Under the pieces are notes generated by a model. It was not told the DNA's origin. It was given only the letters and a program-made list of their open reading frames with translations, and did not search any database. Position numbers and translations under genes: made by a program. Of a DNA stretch of 64,000 bases, positions 1 to 9,474 are shown piece after piece; position 1 is the first letter of the stretch; each line of letters begins with the position of its first letter. The stretch comes from Ilumatobacter fluminis (GTDB lineage: Bacteria; Actinomycetota; Acidimicrobiia; Acidimicrobiales; Ilumatobacteraceae): assembly GCF_004364865.1 (NCBI RefSeq), contig NZ_SOAU01000001.1, positions 496,001-560,000 of the forward strand, given 5' to 3'.

Positions 1-18
1 CCGAGGCCGAACGAACTC

Positions 19-30
19 CCTGTTAACAGG
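19..30. promoter_or_regulatory. 12-bp perfect palindrome upstream of the first ABC operon
   Basis: CCTGTTAACAGG is a perfect palindrome about 100 bp upstream of the first binding-protein gene. The TGTTAACA core recurs at 37921-37928 just before the malate synthase start. It could be an operator, but no regulator can be assigned from sequence alone. Confidence 0.35.
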
Positions 31-48
31 CCGTTCTCGAGTCGGAGC

Positions 49-79
49 TTGACCGAGCAGTCGTGCTCATTGTATACAT
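49..79 (+). promoter_or_regulatory. Probable promoter with overlapping GTATAC operator
   Basis: TTGACC at 49-54 and TATACA at 73-78 form a -35/-10 pair with an 18-bp spacer. The -10 lies inside the palindrome TGTATACA (71-78), so a repressor bound there would block RNA polymerase. The same GTATAC core occurs in front of the GntR gene near 8115 and in the divergent gap near 14187, as expected for FCD-type GntR sites. Confidence 0.5.
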
Positions 80-131
80 CATGCAACCGGAAGGCGATCC
101 GAGCCGACCGAGCATCCAAAAGGGGGATGAA

Positions 132-1745
132 GTGAAGAAGCGAACTCGGGCAGTTGCCCTGGCATTGTCGCTCTCGCTCGTCGCAGTAGCGTGCGGCGGA
201 AGCGACGACGATGACGGTGCCGACGACGCGCCTGCCGACACGGAGGCCGGTTCCGGAGACGACGCCGCAGAGACGGACGACGGTGGCACGAGCGCCAGCG
301 ACGCCGCCGACGATGCGCCCGTCGACGGCGCAGCAGTGGTTATCGCCCTCGGCTCCGAGCCGACCAGCCTCGACCCTCATCTGGTGGAGGACGGCAGCGA
401 ACGGGCGATCAACGACAACGTCTACGAGTCCCTGCTGACCCGCACGCCCGACGGCGAAATCATTCCAGGTCTCGCCTCGGCGCTCCCGACCCAGGTCGAC
501 GAAACCACATGGCAGTTCACTCTCAACGAAGGTGTGGTGTTCCACAACGGGGAAGAGTTCAACGCCGACTCGGTGGTCGCGTCGGTAGAACGGATGCTCC
601 GCCTGATCGGTGACGGCGTGACCGACCTCGACGGCTACTACTCGATCATCACCGGTGCCGAAGCAGTCGACGCAACGACGGTCAACATCACCACCGCAGA
701 GCCCGACGGCGTGCTCCCCGCACGGATGACGTGGCTCAAGATGATTCCGCCGTCGTCCGCCGAGAGCGACGACTTGAGCGACACCGTCGTCGGCACCGGC
801 CCGTACGAGTTCGTCGAATGGGTTCGTGGTGAGCGCGTCGACCTGGTCGCCAGCGGAAACTACTGGGGCGACACGCCGAGCGTCGCCGAGGCGAAGTACA
901 CCTTCGTCAGTGAGTCGGGCAGCCGGTTTGCCGGCTTGCTCTCCGGCGACTACGACCTCATCACCAACCTCAGTCCCGCCGACGTCGGCCAAGCGCCGCA
1001 AGTCGCAGCCGTTCAGGGCCAGGAACATCCGATCATCATCCTCGATGCCGACGAAGGCATCACCGCAGATGTCAACGTGCGCACCGCCCTCAATCTCGCG
1101 GTCGACAAGGAAGCGATTGCCGAGAGCCTGTTCGGAGGTTTCGCCGCCGTCGATCCCGGTCAGTTGCTGAGTGAGTCGATTCTCGGCTTCAACCCCGACC
1201 TCGAGGCGTATCCCTACGACCCGGATCAAGCACAGCAGCTGATTCAGGACGCCGGCGTAGCCGGGGAGACGATCACCCTGGTCGGCGAATCCAGCGGCCG
1301 CTGGTTGCTCGACGCCGAGCTGCTCCAAGCAGTGGCCGGCTACTGGGAGGACGCCGGGCTGACCGTCGACCTGCAGCTGCCCGAGTTCGGCGAGTACCTC
1401 GATGTCTTGTTCGATCGCGACTCCCGCGCCGACGCGATCTTCGTCTCCAGCTCGAACGACATCTTGGACGCCGATCGTCAGCTGAGCACCTACTACCAGG
1501 CCGGCGGCATCGGTAGCTCGAACAGCGATGCCGATCTCGCAGAACTGATCGATCAAGGTCGCTCGACCCTCGACGAGGCCGAGCGCGAGTCGATCTACCA
1601 GCAGGCAGTCGCCGTGGCCTACGACCAGGCGTACTTCGTCTGGCTCATCAACAACCAGGACATCTATGGCTTGAGCGAGCGAATGGAGTGGACGCCGCGC
1701 GTCGACTCGAAGATCCTGCTCAAGGAGATGGCAGTCTCCGGCTGA
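132..1745 (+). CDS. ABC transporter substrate-binding lipoprotein, peptide/nickel family 5
   Basis: Solute-binding lipoprotein of an oligopeptide/nickel-type importer, 537 aa, anchored outside the membrane. The GTG at 132 is preferred because AGGGGG lies 5 nt upstream and it gives a clean signal peptide (VKKRTRAVALALSLSLVAVAC), with the lipobox Cys near residue 21. An upstream in-frame GTG at 63 would bury the signal. An Asp/Ala-rich linker follows, then the SBP_bac_5 fold (SEPTSLDPHL near the start, and WQFTLNEGVVFHNGEEF, typical of the family). It is the first gene of an operon with two permeases and two ATPases, so it should set substrate choice. The substrate could be peptides, opines or organic acids and cannot be read from sequence. 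Confidence 0.9.
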   Translation: MKKRTRAVALALSLSLVAVACGGSDDDDGADDAPADTEAGSGDDAAETDDGGTSASDAADDAPVDGAAVVIALGSEPTSLDPHLVEDGSERAINDNVYESLLTRTPDGEIIPGLASALPTQVDETTWQFTLNEGVVFHNGEEFNADSVVASVERMLRLIGDGVTDLDGYYSIITGAEAVDATTVNITTAEPDGVLPARMTWLKMIPPSSAESDDLSDTVVGTGPYEFVEWVRGERVDLVASGNYWGDTPSVAEAKYTFVSESGSRFAGLLSGDYDLITNLSPADVGQAPQVAAVQGQEHPIIILDADEGITADVNVRTALNLAVDKEAIAESLFGGFAAVDPGQLLSESILGFNPDLEAYPYDPDQAQQLIQDAGVAGETITLVGESSGRWLLDAELLQAVAGYWEDAGLTVDLQLPEFGEYLDVLFDRDSRADAIFVSSSNDILDADRQLSTYYQAGGIGSSNSDADLAELIDQGRSTLDEAERESIYQQAVAVAYDQAYFVWLINNQDIYGLSERMEWTPRVDSKILLKEMAVSG

Positions 1746-1775
1746 TCGCCAGGACTCAAGGGGAAGGACGAAGCG

Positions 1776-2699
1776 ATGGGGATGTACGCACTCAGACGGA
1801 TCGGTCAAGGCCTGTTCGTCGTATTCGCGGCGACGGTGGTCGTGTTCTTGCTGACACGATGGTTCACCGACCCCGTCGACTTCATCCTTCCTCTCGAGGC
1901 CACCGAAGCCGAACGAGCGGCCCGAGAAGCCGAACTCGGTTTCGACCGGTCCATCCCCGAGCAGTTCGTCGCCTACATGGGCGACCTGCTTCGAGGAGAC
2001 TTCGGAGAGTCGCTCTGGCAGCCCGGGCGGTCGACGATGGACATCGTGGCTCAGACGTTGCCCAAGACGCTCCTCCTCGTGGGCGCCGGAATGTTTCTCG
2101 CCATCGCCCTGGCGCTACCGCTCGGGATGTTCGCCGCGCTCAAGCCCGGCAGCGTGCTCGATCGCACGCTGGTGACGCTCAGCCTTGCTGGTCTGTCCAT
2201 GCCGCAGTTCTTCGTGGGACTGATGCTGATCATCATCTTCGCCGTTCAACTGCAATGGCTTCCCGTCGGCGGCTACGGCGGACTCGAGCATCTCATCCTG
2301 CCGGCGATCGCACTGGCCTTGCCCGCACTCGGCCGGCTGACGATGGTGGTGCGATCCGCCATGATCGACGAACTGAACAGCCAGTACGTGAAAGCTGCTC
2401 GCGCCAAAGGTATGGCTCGCAAGTCGGTCGTCGCGAAGCACGCCCTCCGCAACGCCGGCATTCAGGTACTGACCATGTCGGGCTGGGAGATCACCCGAGC
2501 GCTCGCCGGCTTCACGGTCGTCGTGGAGAAAGTCTTCGCGTGGCCCGGCTTCGGGCTGTTCGCCCTCGAGGCGATCACGCGGCGCGACCTCTTCCTCCTC
2601 TCCACGATCGTGCTCGTCGCATCGGTGCTCGTGGTCGTGGTCAACGTCATCGTCGACATTCTCTACAAGTGGATCGATCCGAGGATCACACTGTCATGA
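1776..2699 (+). CDS. ABC transporter permease, DppB/OppB type
   Basis: Inner-membrane permease of 307 aa with an N-terminal membrane anchor (YALRRIGQGLFVVFAATVVV) and five further hydrophobic segments, the usual layout for the DppB half. The coupling motif that contacts the ATPase is visible around residues 200-220 (VKAARAKGMARKSVVAKHAL). GGAAGGA lies upstream of the ATG. The stop overlaps the start of the next permease by 4 nt (ATGA), which implies translational coupling. Confidence 0.92.
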   Translation: MGMYALRRIGQGLFVVFAATVVVFLLTRWFTDPVDFILPLEATEAERAAREAELGFDRSIPEQFVAYMGDLLRGDFGESLWQPGRSTMDIVAQTLPKTLLLVGAGMFLAIALALPLGMFAALKPGSVLDRTLVTLSLAGLSMPQFFVGLMLIIIFAVQLQWLPVGGYGGLEHLILPAIALALPALGRLTMVVRSAMIDELNSQYVKAARAKGMARKSVVAKHALRNAGIQVLTMSGWEITRALAGFTVVVEKVFAWPGFGLFALEAITRRDLFLLSTIVLVASVLVVVVNVIVDILYKWIDPRITLS

Positions 2700-3790
2700 C
2701 CATCTCCAATCCGCGTCCCGACGCCGGCGCTGCGAACGAGCGCGAGATCACGTCGCCCGAGCATCACGACCTCGAGTCGGTCGCCGGCGACGAGACTGCC
2801 CACACCGGGCTCACCCACCACGACCGCGCCGGGCGCGTGGTCCGCATCAAGCGACTGACGAGCGAGCTCTGGCACGACAAAGCGGGCTTCTTCGGCGCCA
2901 TCTTCCTCATCGTCCTGGTCTTCGTCGCTGTCTTCGCACCGCTCCTCGCTCCCCACGACCCCCACGACCAGAACCTCGTCAACAGGCTGGCACCTCCCGG
3001 ATTCATGGACGGCGGGTCGTGGGAGTACCCGCTCGGTACCGACAGCCTCGGGCGCGACGTGCTCTCTCGGCTGATGTACGGCGCACGGATCTCGCTGCTC
3101 GTCGGCCTCTCCGTCGTCGCGATCGCCGGAATCGTCGGCGTCGCACTCGGGCTCATCGCCGGCTACAAGGGCGGGAGGATCGACCGCATCGTGATGCGAA
3201 CGGTCGACACGCAGATCGCGTTCCCCGGGCTGCTCATCGCCATCTTGCTCGCCTCGCTGCTCGGCCCGAGTGTGAAGACGGTTGTCATCGTGTTGTCGAT
3301 CAACGGCTGGATGATCTACGCCCGGATGAGCCGAAGCGTGGTGCTCTCCGTCAAAGAAACGGCGTACGTCGAAGCAGCGGAGATCATCGGTTGTCGTCAA
3401 CGGCGAGTGATGTTCAAGCACATCCTTCCGAATCTCGCTGCCCCGCTGAGCACCCTCGCCGTACTCGAGTTCGCCCGCATCGTCCTTGCCGAGGCGGCAC
3501 TGTCCTATCTCGGCGTCGGGGTGAAGCGCACCGACGTGTCGTGGGGACTCGACGTCGCGGCAGGACAGGATGCGATCTTCAACTCGTGGTGGCTCGTCGT
3601 CATGCCCGGCCTCGCCATCTCTCTGACAGTGCTGTCGGTCAACCTGGTCGCCAGTTGGCTTCGCATCATCTCGGACCCATCCGAACGTGAGAAGCGCTTC
3701 GCCAGCGTCGCAGGAAGGCGGATGCGACGCAACAAGGCGCGCGTCAAGCGCGACGCCATTACCACCGGACGAATCGCGGAGGCGCGCTGA
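2696..3790 (+). CDS. ABC transporter permease, DppC/OppC type
   Basis: Second permease subunit, 364 aa. The start is the ATG at 2696, which overlaps the dppB-like stop; the reading frame is open further upstream but has no support there. A hydrophilic N-terminal tail of about 70 residues precedes the first membrane helix (GAIFLIVLVFVAVFAPLLAP). The PLGTDSLGRDVLSRLMYGAR segment is the family hallmark, and EAAEIIGCRQRRVMFKHILP is the ATPase-coupling loop. The unusually long charged N-terminus may be a lineage trait. It forms a heterodimer with the preceding permease. Confidence 0.92.
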   Translation: MTISNPRPDAGAANEREITSPEHHDLESVAGDETAHTGLTHHDRAGRVVRIKRLTSELWHDKAGFFGAIFLIVLVFVAVFAPLLAPHDPHDQNLVNRLAPPGFMDGGSWEYPLGTDSLGRDVLSRLMYGARISLLVGLSVVAIAGIVGVALGLIAGYKGGRIDRIVMRTVDTQIAFPGLLIAILLASLLGPSVKTVVIVLSINGWMIYARMSRSVVLSVKETAYVEAAEIIGCRQRRVMFKHILPNLAAPLSTLAVLEFARIVLAEAALSYLGVGVKRTDVSWGLDVAAGQDAIFNSWWLVVMPGLAISLTVLSVNLVASWLRIISDPSEREKRFASVAGRRMRRNKARVKRDAITTGRIAEAR

Positions 3791-4815
3791 TGTCGGCTAC
3801 TACCTCGCTCTCGGCCGAGTCGGCCAACGTCGAGCCCGGGAACAGCCTGCTCCAGGTCTCCGACCTCGAGGTGCAGTTCCACGTGCGCCGCGGCGTCATC
3901 CGGGCCGTGCGCGACATCAACTTCTGCATCGGACGCGGTGAGGTGCTCGGCCTCGTCGGCGAGTCCGGCTCCGGCAAATCGGTGACGTCGCAGGCGGTGA
4001 TGGGGCTGACCGAGCTACCGGGCTTCATCACCGGCGGGGACGTGCTGTGGAAAGGCGACTACCTCGTCAAGGACGGCCGGACCACGAGCGCCCTCAAGAA
4101 GGTGCGCGGCAAAGAAATTTCGATGGTCTTCCAGGACCCGATGACCTCGCTCAACCCGCTCTTCACGATCGGTGATCAGCTCAGCGAGGTGACCCGACGG
4201 CACCTCGGAATGAACAAGAAGCAATCCCGATCGCGCGCCCTCGAGATGCTCGATCTCGTCGGGATCGCGAACCCGAAGCGGCGACTCGAGCAACGACCGA
4301 GCGAGCTGTCCGGTGGCATGCGCCAGCGAGTGCTGATCGCGATGGCGCTGCTCTGTGAGCCCGAACTACTGGTCGCCGACGAACCCACGACCGCACTCGA
4401 TGTCACCATCCAGGCGCAGATCCTCGAACTGCTGTCTCGCCTCCAATCCGAGCTCGGCCTCTCGATCCTGCTGATCACCCACGACCTCGGTGTCGTGGCC
4501 GGCATGTGTGACCGGGTAGCCGTCATGTACGGAGGTCGCATCGGAGAAGTCGGGCCTGCCGATGACATCTTCGCCTCACCCCACCACCCGTACACGGCCG
4601 GCCTGCTCAACTCGACTCCCCGACTCGACGAGGCGCAACATCGCCTCGTGTCGATCCCCGGAGCACCACCCGATCTGGTCAGGCCGCCCGCTGGATGCCC
4701 GTTCGCCGCTCGGTGCACGGACTCCGATGACACCTGTGTCGATCAGCTCCCTGAGCTGATCGACGTCTCCGAAGGGAGGAGCGTTGCCTGCTGGCACCCC
4801 ATCGATCTCACCTGA
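3790..4815 (+). CDS. ABC transporter ATP-binding protein, DppD/OppD type
   Basis: Cytoplasmic ATPase of 341 aa. Walker A is GESGSGKS, the signature is LSGGMRQR, Walker B is [12 protein letters not shown] and the switch His is in ITHDLG. The C-terminal oligopeptide/dipeptide domain carries Cys residues (CPFAARC, then DTC and ACW) that in this family can bind an iron-sulfur cluster. ATG at 3790 shares one base with the previous stop (TGATG). It pairs with the next ATPase to drive the importer. Confidence 0.93.
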   Translation: MSATTSLSAESANVEPGNSLLQVSDLEVQFHVRRGVIRAVRDINFCIGRGEVLGLVGESGSGKSVTSQAVMGLTELPGFITGGDVLWKGDYLVKDGRTTSALKKVRGKEISMVFQDPMTSLNPLFTIGDQLSEVTRRHLGMNKKQSRSRALEMLDLVGIANPKRRLEQRPSELSGGMRQRVLIAMALLCEPELLVADEPTTALDVTIQAQILELLSRLQSELGLSILLITHDLGVVAGMCDRVAVMYGGRIGEVGPADDIFASPHHPYTAGLLNSTPRLDEAQHRLVSIPGAPPDLVRPPAGCPFAARCTDSDDTCVDQLPELIDVSEGRSVACWHPIDLT

Positions 4816-5821
4816 GGCGCAACACCTCGACGATGCCTCAGCAGACTCGGGGCCGATCATCGAGGTCGACCGGCTCTCCATCCACTTCCCGCTCGCACCC
4901 ACGGGGTTCTTCCACCGTGAGCGCAAGGTGGTGCATGCCGTCGACGACGTCTCGTTCCACATCGCCAAGGGCGAAACCCTCGGGCTCGTCGGCGAGTCCG
5001 GGTCGGGAAAGACGACGACGGGCCGGGCCCTTCTTCGCCGTCTGACCCCCGCAGCCGGGACCATCAAGTTCCGTGGTCGGGACATCACGACCACCGACGG
5101 TGAAGCGCTCCGTCACCTGCGCCGGCACATGCAGTTGGTGTTCCAAGACCCGTACGCGAGCTTGAACCCCCGGATGACCGTCGGCGAACTCGTCGCGGAG
5201 CCGCTCATGGTGCATGGGATCGTCAACAAGATGGGCGACGCCCGAGACCGAGTGTCGGCGCTCCTCGAACGATGCGGACTTCCCTCCGACTCCATCGATC
5301 GTCACCCACACGCGTTCAGCGGCGGCCAACGGCAACGCGTGGGAATCGCTCGCGCCCTGGCTCTCCAACCCGATTTCATCGTCGCCGACGAACCCGTGTC
5401 GGCGCTCGATGTGTCGGTCCGTGCCCAGGTCGTCAACCTGCTCCAGGATCTTCAAGATGAGCTCGGGCTGACCTACCTGTTCATCGCGCACGACCTGTCG
5501 GTGGTTCGGCACATCTCTCACCGGATCGCCATCATGTACTCGGGCAAGCTGGTCGAGATCGCCGACTGCGAGTCGATCTACGAGCGACCGGTGCACCCCT
5601 ACACCGAGGCGCTCCTATCGAGCGTTCCGATCCCCGATCCGCCGGCGCAGCGAGCGCGACAGCGAATCGTGTTGGAGGGCGAGATCCCCGATCCGGTGGA
5701 TCCGCCGCCTGGCTGCCGATTTGCTTCACGGTGCCCGCTCGTCGAAGCGAAGTGCCGCGAGGAGACCCCGCCCCTGACGTCGCGCGGCGAGGGGCATCTC
5801 GCCGCCTGCTGGGTGCGCTGA
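4784..5821 (+). CDS. ABC transporter ATP-binding protein, DppF/OppF type
   Basis: Partner ATPase of 345 aa with Walker A GESGSGKT, signature FSGGQRQR, Walker [13 protein letters not shown] and the C-terminal Cys set ([16 protein letters not shown]). The chosen start is TTG at 4784 because a strong AGGGAGG ribosome-binding site sits just upstream. It overlaps the preceding gene by 32 nt, consistent with coupled translation. Last gene of the five-gene importer. Confidence 0.9.
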   Translation: MPAGTPSISPEAQHLDDASADSGPIIEVDRLSIHFPLAPTGFFHRERKVVHAVDDVSFHIAKGETLGLVGESGSGKTTTGRALLRRLTPAAGTIKFRGRDITTTDGEALRHLRRHMQLVFQDPYASLNPRMTVGELVAEPLMVHGIVNKMGDARDRVSALLERCGLPSDSIDRHPHAFSGGQRQRVGIARALALQPDFIVADEPVSALDVSVRAQVVNLLQDLQDELGLTYLFIAHDLSVVRHISHRIAIMYSGKLVEIADCESIYERPVHPYTEALLSSVPIPDPPAQRARQRIVLEGEIPDPVDPPPGCRFASRCPLVEAKCREETPPLTSRGEGHLAACWVR

Positions 5822-5906
5822 CGACCCACCGAGCAGTGTCCCCCGTACTCGATCGGGCGGTGACGTTCACCGTCGACGCCCACACGCGCCCAGAGGAGAA
5901 CAACGA

Positions 5907-6641
5907 ATGAGTGGCTGGGAAGCCTTGCTACTGGTCGTCGGCGGATTGTTCGCCGGTGGCATCAACGCCGTTGCGGGCGGCGGCTCGACCTTGACGGTCC
6001 CGCTGCTCGTGCTCGCCGGGGTGCCCGGCAACGCTGCGAACGGTTCGAACCGCGTCGGCATTCTGACCTCGAACCTCGCCGCTGCAGCGTCATTCCGCAA
6101 GCTCGGCGTCCAGGGGCTTGCACACTCCGGCAAGGTGCTGCTGCCGGTCTTGTGCGGGTCGCTCGCTGGCTCGCTGCTCATCAGCCGGGTGACCGACGGG
6201 GCGTTCGAGACCATCTTCGGGCTGCTGATGGTGCCCCTCATCATCTTGTCGGTGCGGAAGCCGAAGGCCCGGACCGACCTCGAACCGTGGTCACCCACCA
6301 CGACGGCGATCGTCTTCTTCTTCATCGGCTGCTATGGGGGTGCGATCCAAGCCGGTGTCGGCCTCGTTCTGCTGGCTGCTCTGACGCGTGCGGGCTTCGA
6401 TCTCGTGACGGCGAACAACATCAAGGTGATCGTCACCTTCGCAGTCACCGCCGTCGCCCTCCCCGTGTTCATCGTGCAGGGCCAGATCGCATGGGGTCCT
6501 GCACTCGTGCTGGCGTCCGGCTTCACCGTCGGCGGCTGGCTGGGAGCACGTGTCGCGGTCTCCGGAGGTGAGCGTCTGATCCGAGGCGTCATGATCGTCG
6601 CCGCGCTGGTGCTTGCCGGCGGACTACTCGGGCTGTACTGA
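5907..6641 (+). CDS. TauE/SafE (TSUP) family membrane exporter
   Basis: Polytopic membrane protein of 244 aa with about seven or eight hydrophobic segments. The N-terminal GGLFAGGINAVAGGGSTLT loop is the hallmark of the TSUP family, whose members move sulfite, sulfoacetate or other organic anions. A GAGGAG site precedes the ATG. It follows the peptide-type importer by 85 nt and is followed by a second TSUP protein, so the pair may export an anion produced from the imported substrate. The substrate is unknown. Confidence 0.82.
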   Translation: MSGWEALLLVVGGLFAGGINAVAGGGSTLTVPLLVLAGVPGNAANGSNRVGILTSNLAAAASFRKLGVQGLAHSGKVLLPVLCGSLAGSLLISRVTDGAFETIFGLLMVPLIILSVRKPKARTDLEPWSPTTTAIVFFFIGCYGGAIQAGVGLVLLAALTRAGFDLVTANNIKVIVTFAVTAVALPVFIVQGQIAWGPALVLASGFTVGGWLGARVAVSGGERLIRGVMIVAALVLAGGLLGLY

Positions 6642-6677
6642 CATGCTCGCCTGCTCCCACGCCGACCGCGACCAGAC

Positions 6678-7394
6678 ATGACGCCGTTCGAGTTCGCACT
6701 GGCAGCGACGGCCCTCCTCATCGGGGCGTGCATTCAAGGCTCCCTCGGATTCGGTCTCGGACTCGTCGGTGCTCCGATGCTCGTCATCATCGACCCAACC
6801 TTGGTGCCGTCGGTCGTACTCGCCGTCGGTACGCCGCTGACCTATCTCGTCGCATACCGAGAGAGGAAGGCGCTCGACGTCCGGCCCGTGTCATGGGCGA
6901 TCGGCGGACGGATCCCCGGAACCGTTCTCGGGACCATGGCTGTCGTCGCCTTCGGCACGTCGACACTCGCTGCACTCTTCGCCGGATCGGTCCTCCTCGC
7001 AGTCGTGCTGAGCGTCATCGGTCTCTCGGTCGAGCCGTCGCGAGGCAGTCTGCTCACGGCAGGATTCTTCTCAGGGCTGATGGGAACTGCGACCTCGGTC
7101 GGCGGCCCGCCGATGGCGCTGCTCTTCCAGCGGCGTGAGGGGCCCGAACTCCGTGCATCGCTTGCAGCGTTCATGGCCTTCGGTGCCACGCTGTCGATCG
7201 CCGTACTCGCGATCGCCGGTCAGTTCGAGGGGCGCCACGTCAAGGTCACACTCGCGCTCGCGCCCGCAGTCCTCTCGGGGTTCGTGCTCAGCTCGTGGAC
7301 CAATCGCTTCCTCGACCGTGGTCACACGCGACAAGCCGTCCTGGTCTTCGCCACGCTCTCGGCGCTGTCGATCCTCGTGCGTCAGGTGTGGTGA
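6678..7394 (+). CDS. TauE/SafE (TSUP) family membrane exporter, second copy
   Basis: A 238-aa membrane protein of the same family, with an N-terminal ACIQGSLGFGLGLVGAPML glycine-rich repeat and a matching internal repeat (LLTAGFFSGLMGTATSVGGPP), the duplicated motif of TSUP proteins. It diverges clearly from the neighbouring copy and so is not a recent duplicate. No clear ribosome-binding site precedes the ATG. Its end overlaps the convergent GntR gene by 13 nt. Confidence 0.8.
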   Translation: MTPFEFALAATALLIGACIQGSLGFGLGLVGAPMLVIIDPTLVPSVVLAVGTPLTYLVAYRERKALDVRPVSWAIGGRIPGTVLGTMAVVAFGTSTLAALFAGSVLLAVVLSVIGLSVEPSRGSLLTAGFFSGLMGTATSVGGPPMALLFQRREGPELRASLAAFMAFGATLSIAVLAIAGQFEGRHVKVTLALAPAVLSGFVLSSWTNRFLDRGHTRQAVLVFATLSALSILVRQVW

Positions 7395-8068
7395 CCGTCG
7401 GGCGTTCCCCCCGAACGACGATCCTTCGCTTCGAACTCAGCGAGATCGGCGATCACTCCGGACATGTGCTCCAAAGCGCGCTCTCGAGCGGCGACTGAGT
7501 CGCGCTCCGCCACGGCATCTCGAATCCTTCGGTGCTCGTCCCAACTCAGCATGCTGCGGTGGTCCGAAAGCACCGAGAACACCAACTCGGTCTGCTGCCG
7601 AAGGGGGCGTACGGTCTGAGCGATGTACGAGTTCCCCGACGCTCGCTCGATCGCCAAGTGGAACTCCCGATGATGGCCGGCCGCCGTGACGACATCGCCC
7701 GCCTTCGATGCAGCAGCGCCAGCGCTGATGCACCGATCGAGCTGCGCGACGACATCGTCGTCGCGCCGCTCGGCTGCGAGTTCCGCGGCGTAACCCTCCA
7801 GTACGGCGCGCAGTTCCAGCAGATTCCGAAGATCCGCTGCGTCGATCTCCGACACGTAGGCACCTCGTCGAGGAACCACGGTCACGAGCCCCGTCGACTC
7901 GAGCGCACGGATTGCTTCACGTACGGGGTTCCTCGAGACGCCGAGCGACTCGGCGAGCCTGTCTTCGTAGAGGCGGGTGCCCGGTTCGAGGTCGCCGCGC
8001 AGGATCTGCCCTGCGATCTCGTCGGCAACGACCTCGCGAAGCGTGCGATGTTGAGCCCCGACACTCAT
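7382..8068 (-). CDS. GntR-family transcriptional regulator, FCD type
   Basis: A 228-aa regulator. The N-terminal winged helix-turn-helix (residues about 10-75; LAESLGVSRNPVREAIRALE is the recognition region) is followed by an FCD ligand domain with the metal-binding D/E-x3-H pattern near FHLAIERASGN. The ATG at 8068 is chosen; an in-frame TTG at 8083 would add five residues. The GTATAC palindrome at 8113-8118 upstream suggests autoregulation, and the same core precedes the ABC operon. It probably responds to an organic acid. Confidence 0.88.
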   Translation of the reverse strand: MSVGAQHRTLREVVADEIAGQILRGDLEPGTRLYEDRLAESLGVSRNPVREAIRALESTGLVTVVPRRGAYVSEIDAADLRNLLELRAVLEGYAAELAAERRDDDVVAQLDRCISAGAAASKAGDVVTAAGHHREFHLAIERASGNSYIAQTVRPLRQQTELVFSVLSDHRSMLSWDEHRRIRDAVAERDSVAARERALEHMSGVIADLAEFEAKDRRSGGTPDGHHT

Positions 8069-8108
8069 GTCGCTGTGAAACAAATGGCCGACATGGCCCC
8101 ATTATGTC

Positions 8109-8122
8109 CTCTGTATACGGAG
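8109..8122. promoter_or_regulatory. Candidate GntR operator with GTATAC core
   Basis: An imperfect palindrome of the form CTC-y-GTATAC-r-GAG lies 41 bp upstream of the regulator's ATG on the minus strand. On that strand a CATAAT -10-like hexamer is adjacent. It resembles the sites at 71-78 and 14185-14190. Confidence 0.45.
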
Positions 8123-8479
8123 GAGCGCGTGGATAATCGTCGTTCGGTGAGAACGGTGCGGTTGGACATCACCGGGCTGAGGCTTGTATCGATCCTCCCC
8201 ACCGGGTGCGGCCTGCCAGGTCCTTTGTTGAGGGCGGCGGGAGTATTGGCCGACTGGATCACGGCACCCGCCGCTGCCCACCGGAGTTGACAGCCAACGG
8301 TACGGTCCTGCCGATGTCCACCCAGCAGCGATCCTCCGCAACGAGAATCTGTGACCACATACCCCTCAGGGATGTCCAACGTCATGGACATCGACATGGA
8401 CACGGTTCTTCTACCAGGGGTTTTATCGGTGTGGGACTCGCTGGCGGACTGGACATAGTGATGCCCCCGCCACTCAGTG
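8123..8479. other. Gene-poor intergenic stretch
   Basis: No convincing gene is seen here; the open frames lack ribosome-binding sites, family motifs and consistent codon bias. It contains an inverted repeat at 8372-8391 (ATGTCCA, 6-nt loop, TGGACAT) and leads into the hairpin at 8480-8507. Confidence 0.5.
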
Positions 8480-8507
8480 AAAGTCCCGGCCCAGCGGCCG
8501 GGACTTT
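8480..8507. terminator. Strong hairpin, 12-bp perfect stem, possible terminator
   Basis: AAAGTCCCGGCC, a 4-nt loop (CAGC) and GGCCGGGACTTT form a perfect stem. On the plus strand it is followed by a short pyrimidine stretch ending in GTTTT, and on the minus strand the arm is followed by CACTGAG. It could end a transcript or be part of an unrecognised RNA. No coding gene ends directly before it. Confidence 0.45.
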
Positions 8508-8549
8508 CCCGTTTTCCCGGGTCTCCAGGTCGTGTCGCCGGTGAGCTGG

Positions 8550-8579
8550 CCCTGTGCGGTGCGGAACGCCGCAGCAGGG
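8550..8579. other. Second hairpin in the leader of the 8641 gene
   Basis: CCCTGTGCGG pairs with CCGCAGCAGGG with a single bulged G around a 9-nt loop. It lies about 60 bp before the next gene's chosen start, so it may be a leader structure. It lacks the conserved motifs of signal recognition particle RNA. Confidence 0.25.
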
Positions 8580-8640
8580 AAAGCTGCGCCTCTCGTGCAG
8601 TTCCTCTAGGTTGGCTCGTGTTGATGGAACGGAGCGATCG

Positions 8641-9402
8641 GTGCGAGCGAGGTCGAAGCTCGTGAGACTCGGTGGTGAGGGCCGTTTCGACTGGGGGCGG
8701 CAAACGTTGTGGGTCGGGCTGCTCGCACTTGCGTTCTTCGTCGGGGCGGTCGTGTGGCAGTACACCTCGGGACCCTCAAACGGTCAGGAGGTGTTCCATG
8801 TGACGCGGGGTGCCGGTTCGGTGGTCGACGACGTTTCCCTCGACCGGCTGCTCGGCGGAGTTGCAGCGCTTCCGGCCGATGCCGGCGTCGTGGCGTACTG
8901 CGTGAACGGCTGGTACTGGGCGACCGACGTCATCGCCGACACGAACGTGGTCGTGGCATCGGCAGATCGCTACTACAACGCAGCCCAAGCAGTCGTGGAC
9001 GGGTCGTTCGACCGAGAACTGGTGGTTGCGGTGGAGGACCAGGTCTTCAGGAACGAGCTCATCAGGCCCCAGCTCGAGGATCTCTCTGGTGGCCTACGGT
9101 CCCGATACGGCGACGAGTCGCTCGCTGCCTACCTGGTTGCTGTCAACGGACCCGCGAGCGAGGCAACACTTCGGCGCTTCATCGTGTACGCAGCCTCTGA
9201 GTCGACGTCGCAGCAGCGGCTGCAGTTCATCGACTTGGCCCACCGTGACCGAGACGCAATTCGACGGTTCATGAACGAGCTCGGTGGTCGCTCCGTCGTG
9301 AGGGTGGCAGCGGTCCCCGAAACAGTTGACGTTTCGCGAGACGCGTGCGCGCCGCTGTTGGCTGGACCGGCCGATGAGCCACCGGGCCGTCCCATCAGGT
9401 AG
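8641..9402 (+). CDS. Hypothetical single-pass membrane protein
   Basis: A 253-aa protein of unknown function. A basic N-terminus precedes one membrane helix (residues about 20-40, LWVGLLALAFFVGAVVW). The rest, about 210 residues, should lie outside the cytoplasm. GTG at 8641 has GGAG 6 nt upstream; a GTG at 8662 is an alternative, and the frame is open upstream. The soluble part is rich in Arg, Asp and Val with few Cys, and no enzymatic motif stands out. It is followed by two small genes on the same strand that may belong with it. Confidence 0.6.
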   Translation: MRARSKLVRLGGEGRFDWGRQTLWVGLLALAFFVGAVVWQYTSGPSNGQEVFHVTRGAGSVVDDVSLDRLLGGVAALPADAGVVAYCVNGWYWATDVIADTNVVVASADRYYNAAQAVVDGSFDRELVVAVEDQVFRNELIRPQLEDLSGGLRSRYGDESLAAYLVAVNGPASEATLRRFIVYAASESTSQQRLQFIDLAHRDRDAIRRFMNELGGRSVVRVAAVPETVDVSRDACAPLLAGPADEPPGRPIR

Positions 9403-9474
9403 GTGCGACGGGCATACGATCGGTGTGAATGGGACCGCTGACAACTCGAGTCGCCTGCGAAGGGTTGTCTTGAG

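Noticed and set aside
1688-2695. N-terminal extension of the DppC-like permease through an open frame
   Set aside because: The stretch overlaps the DppB-like gene in another frame, is Arg-rich and non-conserved in look, and the ATG at 2696 fits the family start.
2663-3421. Long minus-strand open frame opposite the permease genes
   Set aside because: Typical shadow of a high-GC coding strand: His/Asp/Arg-rich, no start signal, no motif.
8531-8612. Possible signal recognition particle RNA
   Set aside because: A hairpin with GGAA is present but the conserved AGGTCCGGAAGGAAGCAGC-type core is missing and the fold does not match helix 8.
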